Of a stretch of 46,328 nucleotides of DNA, positions 28,186 to 37,666 are shown piece by piece (the first letter of the stretch is position 1; every line of letters starts with the position of its first letter). Made by a program: the position numbers and the translations under genes. The DNA comes from Strigomonas culicis (taxonomy: Eukaryota > Euglenozoa > Kinetoplastea > Trypanosomatida > Trypanosomatidae): the NCBI GenBank assembly GCA_000482145.1, contig AUXH01000080.1, forward strand, positions 1 through 46,328, given 5' to 3'. Under the pieces are notes generated by a model that saw only the letters and a program-made list of their open reading frames with translations, had not been told where the DNA came from and did not search any database.

Positions 28186-30072
28186 TTACAACATCGCGGG
28201 TTGTAGTTTCCTCTCTACATGATGAAGGACGCATTGTTTGGCTTCTTCCACCAAGCCTACGTGTATAGGATTGCGAACCTGGATAAAAAAACAAAGCAAG
28301 TCCAGCGTTTCTAGCACATAGGCGGAGTACACCTCGCTCCCATGCTCTGCGTGGAGAAGCATGTCGAGCGGTAGCGAGGGCTGGGCACGTCCCGACCCTT
28401 CCTCGCCGGCCCCATGCGGGGTGAGACACTGCCCGCGACTGACGAGGGCGATGGTGTCCGCCAGGGCAATGAGAAGCCGCGCCATCTGCGACGCCGGTGT
28501 GCTGGGCGCATTCGTCAGTGCGAGGAGGGCGAAGTAGAGCGTGTCCGTGACCCCACACCACGACTGTGCGGCCGCCACGGACCGGACAAAAAACTCGGAC
28601 TTGCGGCAAGACCAAAAAGGGTTAGCGGAGGTGGATACCGACAAGACGGCGGTCGGTCCTGCGACCGTTGCTTGCGGGATCGGCTCTATGACATTGGCGA
28701 CGGCGCCGGTAGTGCCTTCCGTACTGAAGCAGTGGCGCAGCAGCGAGTTGGGGCTGTGGGCAGCCTCGATGGAAGGCGCGATCATCCGACAGAGCAGGAA
28801 GCCTTTCGATCGCGGCGCTGCCGGTGCCGCAGGCGGCTGGCAAGCGCGCAAGGCGGCCGCGTCGGCAACGGCCTGCTGCTGCAGCGCCGGGGAGAGCGAC
28901 AGCGCCCCACGGTGCGTGGCCGCGTCCCCGTCTGCCGGAGGCGACGGCGCGCTCTGCCGTGCGACGCACGCAACGAGTTCGGCGAGCAGCTGGTCGAGCA
29001 GCTCCCCGCTCAGCGCCGCCGCCTCTGGTAGCTTCTCAAGGAAACGTTCGAGCTGCCCCCGGTCCTCCGCGAGTGACTGCCTCGCGCGGAGGCGCAGAAA
29101 GCACGGGATGACCGCGCCCGCCGTCTGCTGGAAGCAGGCACGCGCGAGAGGCAGAGCGAGCGCAGGAGAGGACGACATCCGCGACTGCACGGCGTCGCAC
29201 GGTCGACCGCGCGCGCTGCCGAACTGCACGCGCGCGCTGATCACCCACCACACGGTGCAGTACGCCAGGAACCGGCTGGGCACCATGCGCTGCAGCAGGT
29301 GGCCGCGCAGACACTCGAGGAACGCGGAGGGGAGGCCATCCCGCTTTTCGCTCGTCGCGTGAAGCAGTACAAAAAAAAGGAGCACGTCGGCGAGAAAAAG
29401 AGTGGCCTCCGTTACTTCCTGCACACGCACGGCGAGCGGAATGCAATGCGTTATGTTCTTCCGCTCCTCCAGCGACAGGCAGGGGTACACTTCCTTTAGG
29501 TACATGCACCGCAGGAGTTCTTCTTCGCGACGCAACAGCGTGTCAGGCGAGGCGGCCGCGCTGTGCGACGGGTCCAGGTGTCCTTGCGGCGCTGCGTGCC
29601 CAGGTGCGGCGCCCACAGGATTTGGTGCCAGCGCCTCGGTGGTCCGTATGACGTTGGCCACCAGAGCAATGTAGGCCATCGCCGCCTCCGTGCATGCTCC
29701 CTCGCTTTGTCCCTCTTCCTCCCCCCCCGACAAGAAGAGCTGCTGAATGAACGGAAGGTTATCGCTGTCAAAGCCAAGAGGCAGTGGCGGTGGTAATGAC
29801 TCTATGGTGTCCGATGGACGGGCGGGTGCGTCGTGTGTGAGCACTGGGTTCATTCCACATACGTGTGACGCGAAACAATGGCGTATTACTGCGCCAAGCA
29901 CAAAGGAAGAGGAAGGCGGCGTGGCTTCTCTCTCACTTCCGCAAGTATACGAGACGTCTTTACTTCTATCTTTATATGTGTAGTGTAGTTGGAACCGTTC
30001 GCTCAAGTGTTTGAGGCTGTGGGGGGCACTGTCATTGTGGTTGTCTGCCGCTGGTGAGGGCTCGTTATCCAT
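28186..30072 (-). CDS. Hypothetical protein, 628 aa
   Basis: Starts at a clear ATG and ends with TAG or equivalent in a normal spacer. The sequence is rich in Ala, Leu and Cys, with many amphipathic helices and no obvious repeats. A hydrophobic stretch around residues 225-245 (ATLFLADVLLFFVLLHA) could be a buried helix or a single membrane span; the helix-rich context favours a soluble alpha-solenoid. Disordered loops occur at about 150-185 and 380-420. The C-terminus (about 580-628) is hydrophilic. I do not recognise the family and give no function. High third-position GC and the long frame support real coding. Confidence 0.75.
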   Translation of the reverse strand: MDNEPSPAADNHNDSAPHSLKHLSERFQLHYTYKDRSKDVSYTCGSEREATPPSSSFVLGAVIRHCFASHVCGMNPVLTHDAPARPSDTIESLPPPLPLGFDSDNLPFIQQLFLSGGEEEGQSEGACTEAAMAYIALVANVIRTTEALAPNPVGAAPGHAAPQGHLDPSHSAAASPDTLLRREEELLRCMYLKEVYPCLSLEERKNITHCIPLAVRVQEVTEATLFLADVLLFFVLLHATSEKRDGLPSAFLECLRGHLLQRMVPSRFLAYCTVWWVISARVQFGSARGRPCDAVQSRMSSSPALALPLARACFQQTAGAVIPCFLRLRARQSLAEDRGQLERFLEKLPEAAALSGELLDQLLAELVACVARQSAPSPPADGDAATHRGALSLSPALQQQAVADAAALRACQPPAAPAAPRSKGFLLCRMIAPSIEAAHSPNSLLRHCFSTEGTTGAVANVIEPIPQATVAGPTAVLSVSTSANPFWSCRKSEFFVRSVAAAQSWCGVTDTLYFALLALTNAPSTPASQMARLLIALADTIALVSRGQCLTPHGAGEEGSGRAQPSLPLDMLLHAEHGSEVYSAYVLETLDLLCFFIQVRNPIHVGLVEEAKQCVLHHVERKLQPAML

Positions 30073-30334
30073 TCGACGTTTATGACCGCAGTGCTCACCC
30101 TTTTACAGTCAGTTTATGTATAGGTAGATGCTATTTAAAGAGGGAGAGAGAAACAAAAAAAAGGAGAGCGAAGGAGCGAGTGGTAGCATCGTAGACTGCC
30201 TATTGAGAAACATGATTGCTCTCCCTTTTTTTTTTAAACAAAAAGACACCCCGTTAATAACAGTAACCATCGTAAGGACAATAAAGCAACCGTATTATAT
30301 GTGTGACTAGCCTGCGTCCATGCATTCCACGCCT

Positions 30335-32848
30335 TCACCGACCGCTTTCCTTTAGTCGGATAACAAACTCTCCCAACGCGGAGGAGTTTTCTTCGATTTC
30401 GAAGTACTGCGGGTAGGCTCTCGCGGCCGTAAGTATACTGCCCATTTTCGCCCGAAACGTTTCGACAACTTCGTTCGGCAAGTACATGCGCACGAGCGCG
30501 CGCGGCGTGGCCCCGTGCTCCGGAATCGACTCCCGCAGCACCTCCACCGCCTCCTCCAGTGACAGGGTGGGTTCCTCCCGCGGAGTGGTTGGCGGACCCG
30601 CCAGCGCGCTTGCGCGGCGCACGCACTCCACGCCGTGGTCGCGGAAAACCTGAAGGTCCACATTCGCGGCGAAGTTGTACGAAACGGGAAACGCGGCCCG
30701 CATGATGGGTGGGAGCGAGCCCAGCAGGTGGGACTTCAACATGTGGCCCCGCGGCGGCACCAGCTTGGCCACCTCCTCGTGCAGCACGCTGGACAGGAGA
30801 AGGGGGTTGTGCGGGTCGAGCACCGCAAGCTGCTTGCGTGACGTCGGGATCTGGCTGTTGCCAATCGCCTCGCGGTGCCGCGTGCGGTCCTCCTCGCCGA
30901 TGAGCGTCGCCGTCGCGCTGGGGTCCGTGTCGAAGTCCCCGGGCAGAATCGCACGCTCCTCGAAGCTGAAGTCGCGCTGCGTGGGTGTGTAGGGAGCCGG
31001 CACGCCACTCGGATCGTGCGCGATGACGTACCGAAAGTCATTGCTGAGCTCGAACACCGTTCCATGCAGCCGCAAAAAGTTGACGAGACCCTTGTAAAAA
31101 GGCAGCCGCTGCCGCTGCTCGCGCGACAGAAGATGATAAAGGTCGTCCACGAGAACCCAACGCCACACACTTTGGAACGCGGCCGACGCAGGGGGGATGT
31201 CCCGGCGCTCCGTGAGCGCCTGCTGTATTTCCACGACGGCCTGATAAAACACATTTTCCTTCGCCATTGGATCTTTCGACATGGAGGGCGGCGGTGCGAG
31301 GCGGCTGGCGATCAGACGAAAGATGTCCTTTTCGGGCGTCGTTTCCTTATCGAAGTTGCTCCAGCTCCGCGGGCTCATACTCGGCGGGCGCCGGCGCACA
31401 AGGATCGACTCGAGTGGCGTGCTGACCGACATGGACATGCTGGTGCCGTCATCGCTCTCCTCCTCACCATCCTCGCGCGCGGCCTCCTCCTCTGCCGCGT
31501 GGCGCTGCTGAAGCGCCCGCTCCTCGTCCTCGATGGTCCGTGGCGCCGTGGGGTCATCGTGCAGCAGCAGCAAATCCACCCCCAGCAGGTCATCCCCGCC
31601 CCCCGCTGCGGACCTCGTCGCGCCTGAGGGCGCGGGGGCGGTCGACGGCGCCGGCGGCTCCGCCTCCTCGGAAGGATCGAGCGCCTCACCCGGTGTCGCG
31701 TCGGGCCACCCCGGGAACTGCTTGAACAGCGCGCGATCACAGAAGAGGTTCGTGTCCGTCGGCATGTTGCCCATGAGTTGGAAAATCTGGACGCACCGAT
31801 GGAGCAGGAACACCAAATGTGGTGGCGACACCTTGTTCAGCGTGTCGATCTCGGCCTGCGGGAAGCCGTTAATCCACTCCACTAGTGGCACGGCGGCGTG
31901 GCGCTTGGACAGATCTTCCGGCTCGGACGACGGCACGCGCGGCAAGTGGCGGACCAGAATCTCAAAGAGACGTATTTTCAGTGGCCGCCAAGGCTCCTGG
32001 GCGCCGCCGGCCGTCTCGTCACCGGTCAACGCCGGAACCCCCACATGCGTGGGGGGCGTGCTGCTCCCGGCGTCGCGGAGCGGCAGGTGTGACGACAGCA
32101 CCCCACCGACCGAACTGAGGTAGTCGGCGTTGTGCTCGCGGTGCCGCACGTTCGCCTTTTGGAAGTCGGGGTGTGCCTGAATAAACCACATGTCGTCGTT
32201 GAGCTTTACCGCCGAGCGTTGGTACTTTCGGCGGTGAAACTTAAAGAGCATGGGGTAGTGCTCAAAAATGGTCGAAAACCTGGCGCGTGGGATGTGTCGG
32301 TCGATCACCAGGAGCACGTCGGGTGGGATGCACTCGACCACGTGCCGCATTTCGACAAAAAAGGAAGGCACAATCGGGATGAAAACATGTGCGACTTCGG
32401 AGGGCGTGAACAGACCCTTCTGCCGGTACACCCGATCGAGCTGATCCATCTCCGGCCCGAGGGAGTAGATGCGCTGCTCCGCCGGCAGTAGGAGGACGGG
32501 GTGCGGCTTGGAGGGGCGGAAGTGCATGGGCCGTTTGTAGATGAGTCGGTCGAGCTTCCACCGCTCCGCCTGTTCGCGCGAAATGGGCGGCGTCTCCATG
32601 TTCACCACGTGGACGCGCGTGCCGCACCGGACCTCCCGCTCGTGCGCCTCGAGCGTCCGCTTGCCGGGGTGGATGAGGCGCCGCTGCTGCCCGCGCTCGG
32701 ATTCAGGCCCCTTGCAGTAGTAGCTGCTGCCGCTCCCCGCGTACAGGGGCGGCTCGGGCGGCGCGGCGGTGCTGCCGCTGCGCAACGGCGCCGAGAGGCG
32801 CTGCTGTGGGAGCAGCTTTCCGCTTAGAGCAACCCACCGTCGCTGCAT
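30335..32848 (-). CDS. Probable mitochondrial protein with repeated helical modules, 837 aa
   Basis: The N-terminus (MQRRWVALSGKLLPQQRLSA) is Arg-rich without acidic residues, as in a mitochondrial presequence. Internally I see four related modules of about 70-90 residues, each with a hydrophobic helix, an IP or LP turn, a short helix and an F-x-hydrophobic strand. Examples are IDRHIPRARFSTIFEHYPMLF (written partly), LYHLLSREQRQRLPFYKG with LRLHGTVFEL, and MYLPNEVVETFRAKMGSI with YPQYFEIE. They recall winged-helix-like repeats found in some kinetoplastid mitochondrial RNA-processing or mitoribosome-associated proteins, but this is an impression, not a family match. A long acidic and Ser-rich insert (about 380-500) separates the modules. 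Candidate roles are mitochondrial RNA binding or ribosome assembly. Confidence 0.75.
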   Translation of the reverse strand: MQRRWVALSGKLLPQQRLSAPLRSGSTAAPPEPPLYAGSGSSYYCKGPESERGQQRRLIHPGKRTLEAHEREVRCGTRVHVVNMETPPISREQAERWKLDRLIYKRPMHFRPSKPHPVLLLPAEQRIYSLGPEMDQLDRVYRQKGLFTPSEVAHVFIPIVPSFFVEMRHVVECIPPDVLLVIDRHIPRARFSTIFEHYPMLFKFHRRKYQRSAVKLNDDMWFIQAHPDFQKANVRHREHNADYLSSVGGVLSSHLPLRDAGSSTPPTHVGVPALTGDETAGGAQEPWRPLKIRLFEILVRHLPRVPSSEPEDLSKRHAAVPLVEWINGFPQAEIDTLNKVSPPHLVFLLHRCVQIFQLMGNMPTDTNLFCDRALFKQFPGWPDATPGEALDPSEEAEPPAPSTAPAPSGATRSAAGGGDDLLGVDLLLLHDDPTAPRTIEDEERALQQRHAAEEEAAREDGEEESDDGTSMSMSVSTPLESILVRRRPPSMSPRSWSNFDKETTPEKDIFRLIASRLAPPPSMSKDPMAKENVFYQAVVEIQQALTERRDIPPASAAFQSVWRWVLVDDLYHLLSREQRQRLPFYKGLVNFLRLHGTVFELSNDFRYVIAHDPSGVPAPYTPTQRDFSFEERAILPGDFDTDPSATATLIGEEDRTRHREAIGNSQIPTSRKQLAVLDPHNPLLLSSVLHEEVAKLVPPRGHMLKSHLLGSLPPIMRAAFPVSYNFAANVDLQVFRDHGVECVRRASALAGPPTTPREEPTLSLEEAVEVLRESIPEHGATPRALVRMYLPNEVVETFRAKMGSILTAARAYPQYFEIEENSSALGEFVIRLKESGR

Positions 32849-33340
32849 GGCGTGGTGTAAACGTAAGAGCTACTAACCGGAAACCACAAATGCATGAGCA
32901 AAAAAAAGAAAAAGAAAGAAAGAACGTGTAGGCGAAGAAGGAAGGCATATGTACACTACTCAAGTGATCCATCACCTTAGATGTAACGTGAATATCGATA
33001 TACATATATATAGAGAGAGATCATTCCTCTTTCAGTAGAAAATGTAGTGCCTTCATTGATGTTATGATTTCGTTATCTTATTGTTTTTATAGCGCTTAAT
33101 GAAGAGCATACAACGTACCACTCTCCAGTCGAAGCTGTAATAATTACCAGAAAAAAAAAGAGAGAATTGTTTTGTTTTAAGGATGATAAGATATTACAGT
33201 ACTGTACATGTTACCGTATAAATTGCTGAAGAGTAATCGTATAATCAGATACAAGAAGATATAACGAACAAGTGTCACTTGCAGACACGGAAGTGCGACC
33301 TACAGCCACACTAGCTGCATGGCAGCGGCGTTGCCCTGCG
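32849..33340. other. Spacer upstream of the mitochondrial repeat protein gene
   Basis: It carries A/G-rich plus-strand sequence at about 32895-32930, giving a pyrimidine tract on the coding strand close to the start. Short AT runs lie near 33000-33012. The rest should be the 3'UTR of the phospholipase D-type gene. No gene is recognised. Confidence 0.6.
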
Positions 33341-35881
33341 TCACTTATTCGCAGGGAAGTCCTCCAGGTCTTCGTTCACAAACGCATGAAACGTGATTTG
33401 ATCGAGGAGATACACACCATGGTAGAAGACCCATGACGTGAAGCGGAGCCACCACCCGCGCCGGCCGTGCGCCTCCTCCTGGACCTGCTCGCTCAGCCGC
33501 ATGTCGTCGAGAAACTGCCGCTCCATCTCCCGCGCGACGCCGGTGCCGAGATGGCAGAGGCACACCTCCAAGTTGCGGTTGCTCATCACGTCCCAGTTGT
33601 AGCTGCCGACGGAGGACCAGATGCTGTCCACCACCACCGTCTTGGCGTGCATGATCTGGCTGCCCTTGTACTCGTAGACCTTCACCCCCGCGCGAAGGAG
33701 ACGCGCGGTGATGTAGTTGCTCGCGTGCCACATGAACCACGGGTCCGTCGTGTTGTTGCTGCCGGCCAGCAGGCGCACGTCCACGCCGCGCTGGGCCGCG
33801 TGGATCATCGCGCGGAACAGCTTGCGGTTGGGCAGGTAGTACGGCGTCGTGACCCACAGGCGGCGGTGGCACTTCCGCGTGACTTGCCAAAACGCGTACT
33901 GGATGGAGTAGTCACGGTAGCAGGGGTTGCAGGAGAGAATCTGTGTGGTCTCTGGCCGTAGCTGGCTGTACAGGGCGGCCTCTGGCACCGGGTCCTCGTC
34001 CCGGATGGGCAGCTGCAGCAGGATCTGCGTGTAGGCGCGCTTGTGCGGTACGCCGGACAGCTCCCGCATGGAGCGCAGGCGGGCCTCGAGCACTTTGCGC
34101 TTCGTGGCGCTGATGCGGATCGGACGGGACGACTCTCGCGCGGCACTCGGCGGCGCCGGGGGAGCGACGACGGCGGTCGACGGGGCGGAGGGGTTGACCG
34201 CGGTGCTGCTGTCCGCCTCCTCCGGTGCCGCAGGCGCGGCCGCGGGTGCCTTGCTGTCAGACAACTGTCTTGTCGTTTGAGCTTCCGGTGCGACGGCGGG
34301 GTCCACCAGCTGCGAGAGGAGCGTCGCGTAGTGCTCTTCCCCTAGGGCCCGCTCGGCGTGCCCCGTGCCGGTGCTTTCGCGTCCGGTGACGTGTGCGGAC
34401 GTGTGGGCCGCCCTCGTGGTGGCACCGGCGGGACTGCCGAGAAGGTTGGGCGACGCGCCCCTCGCGTCGTCGTCGACGTGCAGGGGCGAGACGGCGCTCA
34501 TGTACCAGTCGAGGGCGCTGCGCAGGTGCGCGCGCGTCTTGCCGCGGTGCACCTTGTCGATCATGGCCGCCGTCCTGTCCTCGGCGCGCTGCAGGTGGCG
34601 GCGGATATACACGCCGCTCCGGTTCTGCACGCGCTCGCGCCGGGTCTGCAGCGGTTTGATGAAGCGGTCCTCCACCCCCTCCTCGTAGCTCTGGGTCAGG
34701 CTCGCCGACGCAATCTGGCGCCACCGCGTCCAGCCGTACTTCCACAGCTGCGGGCTCTTGGTGTCGTCGTACACCTCGCGCAGGTGCCGCACCGCGGGGC
34801 CGACCACGGACACGTGCGTGTCGCGGAACTTCCCGCTGCCACCGGCGGACTCGCCGCAGTACTCGTTGCCGATGTTCAGCCCCCCACAAAAGCCAATGGC
34901 GGTCTTGTCGACAAGCAGTATCTTGCGGTGATTGCGAAGACCGGGGCTGCGCCGCCAGTCAAAGCCGCGGAAGAGGTAGCGAAAGAAGCTCTTGAAGAAG
35001 GGCCGGTACGGGATGACCGTGGCGCCGCACAGCTTCAGCTCATTCGTCAAGCGCGACCGCCCGGAGATGTTACCGCCGCAGTCGTACAGCAGCTCCGTCT
35101 TGCACCCGCGCTTGGATGCCTCGACTAGCTTTTTAATCGTCTTCTGGCCCACGGCGTCGTCCTTGCAGATGTACGTCTGCCAGCGCACCTCCTTCTTGGC
35201 GGTGTCGACGGCGTCCCACATCTGCCGGAACATCTCGGCGCTGTCCGCCATCGGCTTCACCGTGTTGTCGGTCGAGGTGCGGCCTAGCGCGGAGAGGCAG
35301 CGCTGAATATGATCCCATCGCTCGTCAAAGGGAATGGCACTCACGTAGTTGGATTTGAACCCACTCCTCTGCAACGCCTCTTGCACCTTGTGGTAGTACT
35401 GCCGGCGTATCGTGGCGAGCGTCGCCTTGGGGTCCACCAGGGTGCTGTCGCTGCTCCCCTGCTGGGCTGCGTCCTTTGGCTTCACATCCAAGTTCTTGTG
35501 CAAGCTCTCGTAGAGCGCCGCCAGGGCGTGCTCCGCGCGGGTGGTGGACACGTGCATCGACTCGTTCACCTTCTGCATCAGGAGACGGGCGCCGTGCAGT
35601 GTATCCTTGTTATGCTCGGTCGCCTTCGTCAGCGCGAGGCGGTAGTTGTACACCCACTTGTGCATCCAGGCCGACATGGACTCCATGTCGGCCGTTGCCG
35701 CCTTCTGCCGCCCCTCCGCGGAGCGTGCGGCGGTGCTCGACAAGTGCTGATGATCTTTATGCTCCTTTTCTAAAGAGGCCATGGCCGCCTCGCGGATGAT
35801 TTTTTTCGGCGACGCCTTCACCTTCGCGACGCGCGCATTGCGCATCATGTCCCGTATCTTTCCGGAAAAAGGAGGCGGCAT
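33341..35881 (-). CDS. Phospholipase D-superfamily protein, bacterial-type cardiolipin synthase candidate
   Basis: 846 aa with two canonical HKD motifs. The first, HRKILLVD followed by GGLN, lies at about residues 313-330. The second, HAKTVVVD followed by SVGSYN, lies at about 742-762. Two HKD units plus the GGxN and GSxN ends are the hallmark of PLD-type cardiolipin synthase, which joins phosphatidylglycerol with a second phospholipid in the mitochondrial inner membrane. Trypanosoma brucei is known to use this prokaryotic-type enzyme instead of the usual eukaryotic one. An N-terminal extension of about 200 residues with coiled-coil character and a disordered insert of about 200 residues (about 440-640) make it longer than bacterial enzymes. 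The C-terminal segment with WWLRFTSWVFYHGVYLLDQITF may be membrane-associated. Other PLD activities cannot be excluded. Confidence 0.85.
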   Translation of the reverse strand: MPPPFSGKIRDMMRNARVAKVKASPKKIIREAAMASLEKEHKDHQHLSSTAARSAEGRQKAATADMESMSAWMHKWVYNYRLALTKATEHNKDTLHGARLLMQKVNESMHVSTTRAEHALAALYESLHKNLDVKPKDAAQQGSSDSTLVDPKATLATIRRQYYHKVQEALQRSGFKSNYVSAIPFDERWDHIQRCLSALGRTSTDNTVKPMADSAEMFRQMWDAVDTAKKEVRWQTYICKDDAVGQKTIKKLVEASKRGCKTELLYDCGGNISGRSRLTNELKLCGATVIPYRPFFKSFFRYLFRGFDWRRSPGLRNHRKILLVDKTAIGFCGGLNIGNEYCGESAGGSGKFRDTHVSVVGPAVRHLREVYDDTKSPQLWKYGWTRWRQIASASLTQSYEEGVEDRFIKPLQTRRERVQNRSGVYIRRHLQRAEDRTAAMIDKVHRGKTRAHLRSALDWYMSAVSPLHVDDDARGASPNLLGSPAGATTRAAHTSAHVTGRESTGTGHAERALGEEHYATLLSQLVDPAVAPEAQTTRQLSDSKAPAAAPAAPEEADSSTAVNPSAPSTAVVAPPAPPSAARESSRPIRISATKRKVLEARLRSMRELSGVPHKRAYTQILLQLPIRDEDPVPEAALYSQLRPETTQILSCNPCYRDYSIQYAFWQVTRKCHRRLWVTTPYYLPNRKLFRAMIHAAQRGVDVRLLAGSNNTTDPWFMWHASNYITARLLRAGVKVYEYKGSQIMHAKTVVVDSIWSSVGSYNWDVMSNRNLEVCLCHLGTGVAREMERQFLDDMRLSEQVQEEAHGRRGWWLRFTSWVFYHGVYLLDQITFHAFVNEDLEDFPANK

Positions 35882-36134
35882 TGCGGCGGATGGTGGAGAC
35901 CGTTCCGCCCTGTTCGTTGCGCCCCTTTTGCTCTAATTTATTCGCTTGGATATGTGAGAGTGAGAGGAGGGAAGCAGAAACAAAAAGTGACATCTTATCG
36001 ATGCATCATTGCGTACCCTGTGTGGCGTGTATGTATGAAATCAGTGAAGATCAAGCACAGAAAAAAAAAGTAATCTCTTCTCTTTTGTTGGTATTTCCTT
36101 TGGATGTAATAGTATACTTACTGTAACGACAATA

Positions 36135-37043
36135 TTATTGGTCTCGGTACTGCTTCGCGCGGTTCTTGCGCTTCACCAAACCACCGTCATCGGTTTCTAA
36201 AAAGGACGTCTTGCGTCGCTCAATCTCCTCGTCGCGCTGGCGCTCCAAGAGCATCTGCTCCTCCTCCGTCTGGATGGGCCACTTGAGCGGCCACCAGTCG
36301 GGGAAGTTCACCCAGTCGAACACCTCCGGCGTCATGTTGTGCATAAAGGTGTGGGCGTCGAGTCGCGTGTCGTCCTCCGCGCCGCGGGAGAGCAGGACGG
36401 CCTCGCGCCGCTCCAGGTCCCGCTCCTCCAGCGGCCGGTTCTCGTACAGGAAGGCGCGGTACATGCGCTGGTACTCGGGCGACACCTTGTGCACCGGCAC
36501 CTGCTGCAGCTGCTGCTGCTGGAGGAAGATCTTGAGCCGCCGCGTGTGGTAGTACGTCATGCCATAGCAGCCCAGCGCGTAGAGCACGCCGACGAAGCTG
36601 CCGACAAAGACGCCCTGGCCGAGGGAGCCCATCTGCGCGGCCATGGTCAGTATCACGGCTCCCATCGTGCCGGCGACAAGCGGGTAGTAGGTCGTGTCAT
36701 GATAGTTGTTCTGCACCACGAGGAAGTGATGGACGGCGCTCGTCAAGAGCCCGACGGCGGCGAAGGTCGACGTGTAGCGCCACATCACCTTGTACCGTCC
36801 AATATAGCGGCCCTCCACCCGTGACTGGCGGAAGCCCACGATGAAGCCGGCGAGGCCACTATAGCACGCCGCAGGGAAGATGCCCTGAATAAAGCCGCGG
36901 CGCCAGCGCCATTCCATGTAGTTGTCGATCTCCGCCGTGTACCGCTGCGGCGGCAGCTCACTCTTGATGTTATCATACAGGTCGTGTTCCTTGGAGGTTT
37001 GAAAACGATCGTCGTTTCCGGTGCGGAAAGGCCACAACGACAT
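36135..37043 (-). CDS. Four-helix membrane protein, possibly Tim17/NDUFA11-like
   Basis: 302 aa. After a hydrophilic start, four hydrophobic helices lie at about 50-70, 88-108, 118-138 and 143-163. They are rich in Gly and small residues (GLAGFIVGFRQSRVEG, GQGVFVGSFVGVLYALG), a style seen in the Tim17/Tim22/Tim23 and complex I B14.7 (NDUFA11) group. A long charged C-terminal half (about 170-302) is helical and Arg/Glu-rich, with a Trp-rich patch (NFPDWWPLKWP). A mitochondrial inner-membrane location is likely on this pattern, but no defining motif is visible and I keep the family call weak. The gene starts at a good ATG and ends about 90 bases before a usual A-rich region. Confidence 0.7.
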   Translation of the reverse strand: MSLWPFRTGNDDRFQTSKEHDLYDNIKSELPPQRYTAEIDNYMEWRWRRGFIQGIFPAACYSGLAGFIVGFRQSRVEGRYIGRYKVMWRYTSTFAAVGLLTSAVHHFLVVQNNYHDTTYYPLVAGTMGAVILTMAAQMGSLGQGVFVGSFVGVLYALGCYGMTYYHTRRLKIFLQQQQLQQVPVHKVSPEYQRMYRAFLYENRPLEERDLERREAVLLSRGAEDDTRLDAHTFMHNMTPEVFDWVNFPDWWPLKWPIQTEEEQMLLERQRDEEIERRKTSFLETDDGGLVKRKNRAKQYRDQ

Positions 37044-37423
37044 GACTAGCTAGGCAAAAGAGAAGGAAAGGAAAAAGGAGAAGCAATGCGGGAGCACGGG
37101 GGACAATGAGGAGACACATGACTGAGTCTACGCGCGCTACCATATACGCACGGATATATTGGTGAAAAAAAAAGACAAAGAAAAACACAACTGTTTACGT
37201 AACTACTTTTTTTTTTCAGGTTCTTTGTTTTGATCAGTGTGCGTCTGCATATGCCTATTTCTGTTACTCGCAGTGGGCGAGTGTTGTAGTGCCTACTTTC
37301 ACAGTTCCTGTGCAATTCAAAACGCAGAAAAATAATAAAGTAGAACAAAAAATATAATCCTTTTTGGAAGTATAAAGGAAGAATTGTAACACAGAAAAGT
37401 GCAATGGGTGGTGCGCAGTATCA
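37044..37423. other. Spacer upstream of the four-helix protein gene
   Basis: Plus-strand purine-rich sequence at 37050-37085 and A-runs near 37164-37190 give the coding strand pyrimidine tracts for the splice acceptor. A T10 run lies at about 37207-37216. The region also holds the 3'UTR of the ubiquitin-like gene. No gene is recognised. Confidence 0.6.
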
Positions 37424-37666
37424 TTACCCGGCACGCAGGTTCATCACAAGGTTCACGGAAACACCCGGCTTCACCTTGGCCTTCTCGAGCGTGTCCTCAT
37501 CGAGCGGGCGGGAGCCGCTGAACACAAAGCTAATCATCTCAGTCGGGATGGACTCCTCCTGGAAGATCTTCTCCTTTAGCTGTGCGAAGGTACTCTGAAG
37601 CGTAAGCGTGTTGATTGTGATCTTCTGACCATCTGGTTTCATCACATAGAAGGAAATGGTGGACAT
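37424..37666 (-). CDS. Small ubiquitin-like protein ending in Ala-Gly
   Basis: 80 aa that align over the whole length with ubiquitin and NEDD8. Conserved features are PDGQKITI at the first hairpin, a helix with QLKEKIFQEESIP, FVFSGSRPL in place of LIFAGKQL, and the end VNLVMNLRAG in place of LHLVLRLRGG. Val at the Ile44 position, Gly47 and Val70 are kept. Lys48 is Ser and the Lys63 position is Pro. There is no extension after the last Gly, so no processing would be needed. The penultimate Gly, normally required for activation and conjugation, is Ala. Residue 72 is Asn, unlike ubiquitin (Arg) or NEDD8 (Ala). A NEDD8-like modifier is the leading idea; a non-conjugated Ubl is also possible. Confidence 0.85.
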   Translation of the reverse strand: MSTISFYVMKPDGQKITINTLTLQSTFAQLKEKIFQEESIPTEMISFVFSGSRPLDEDTLEKAKVKPGVSVNLVMNLRAG

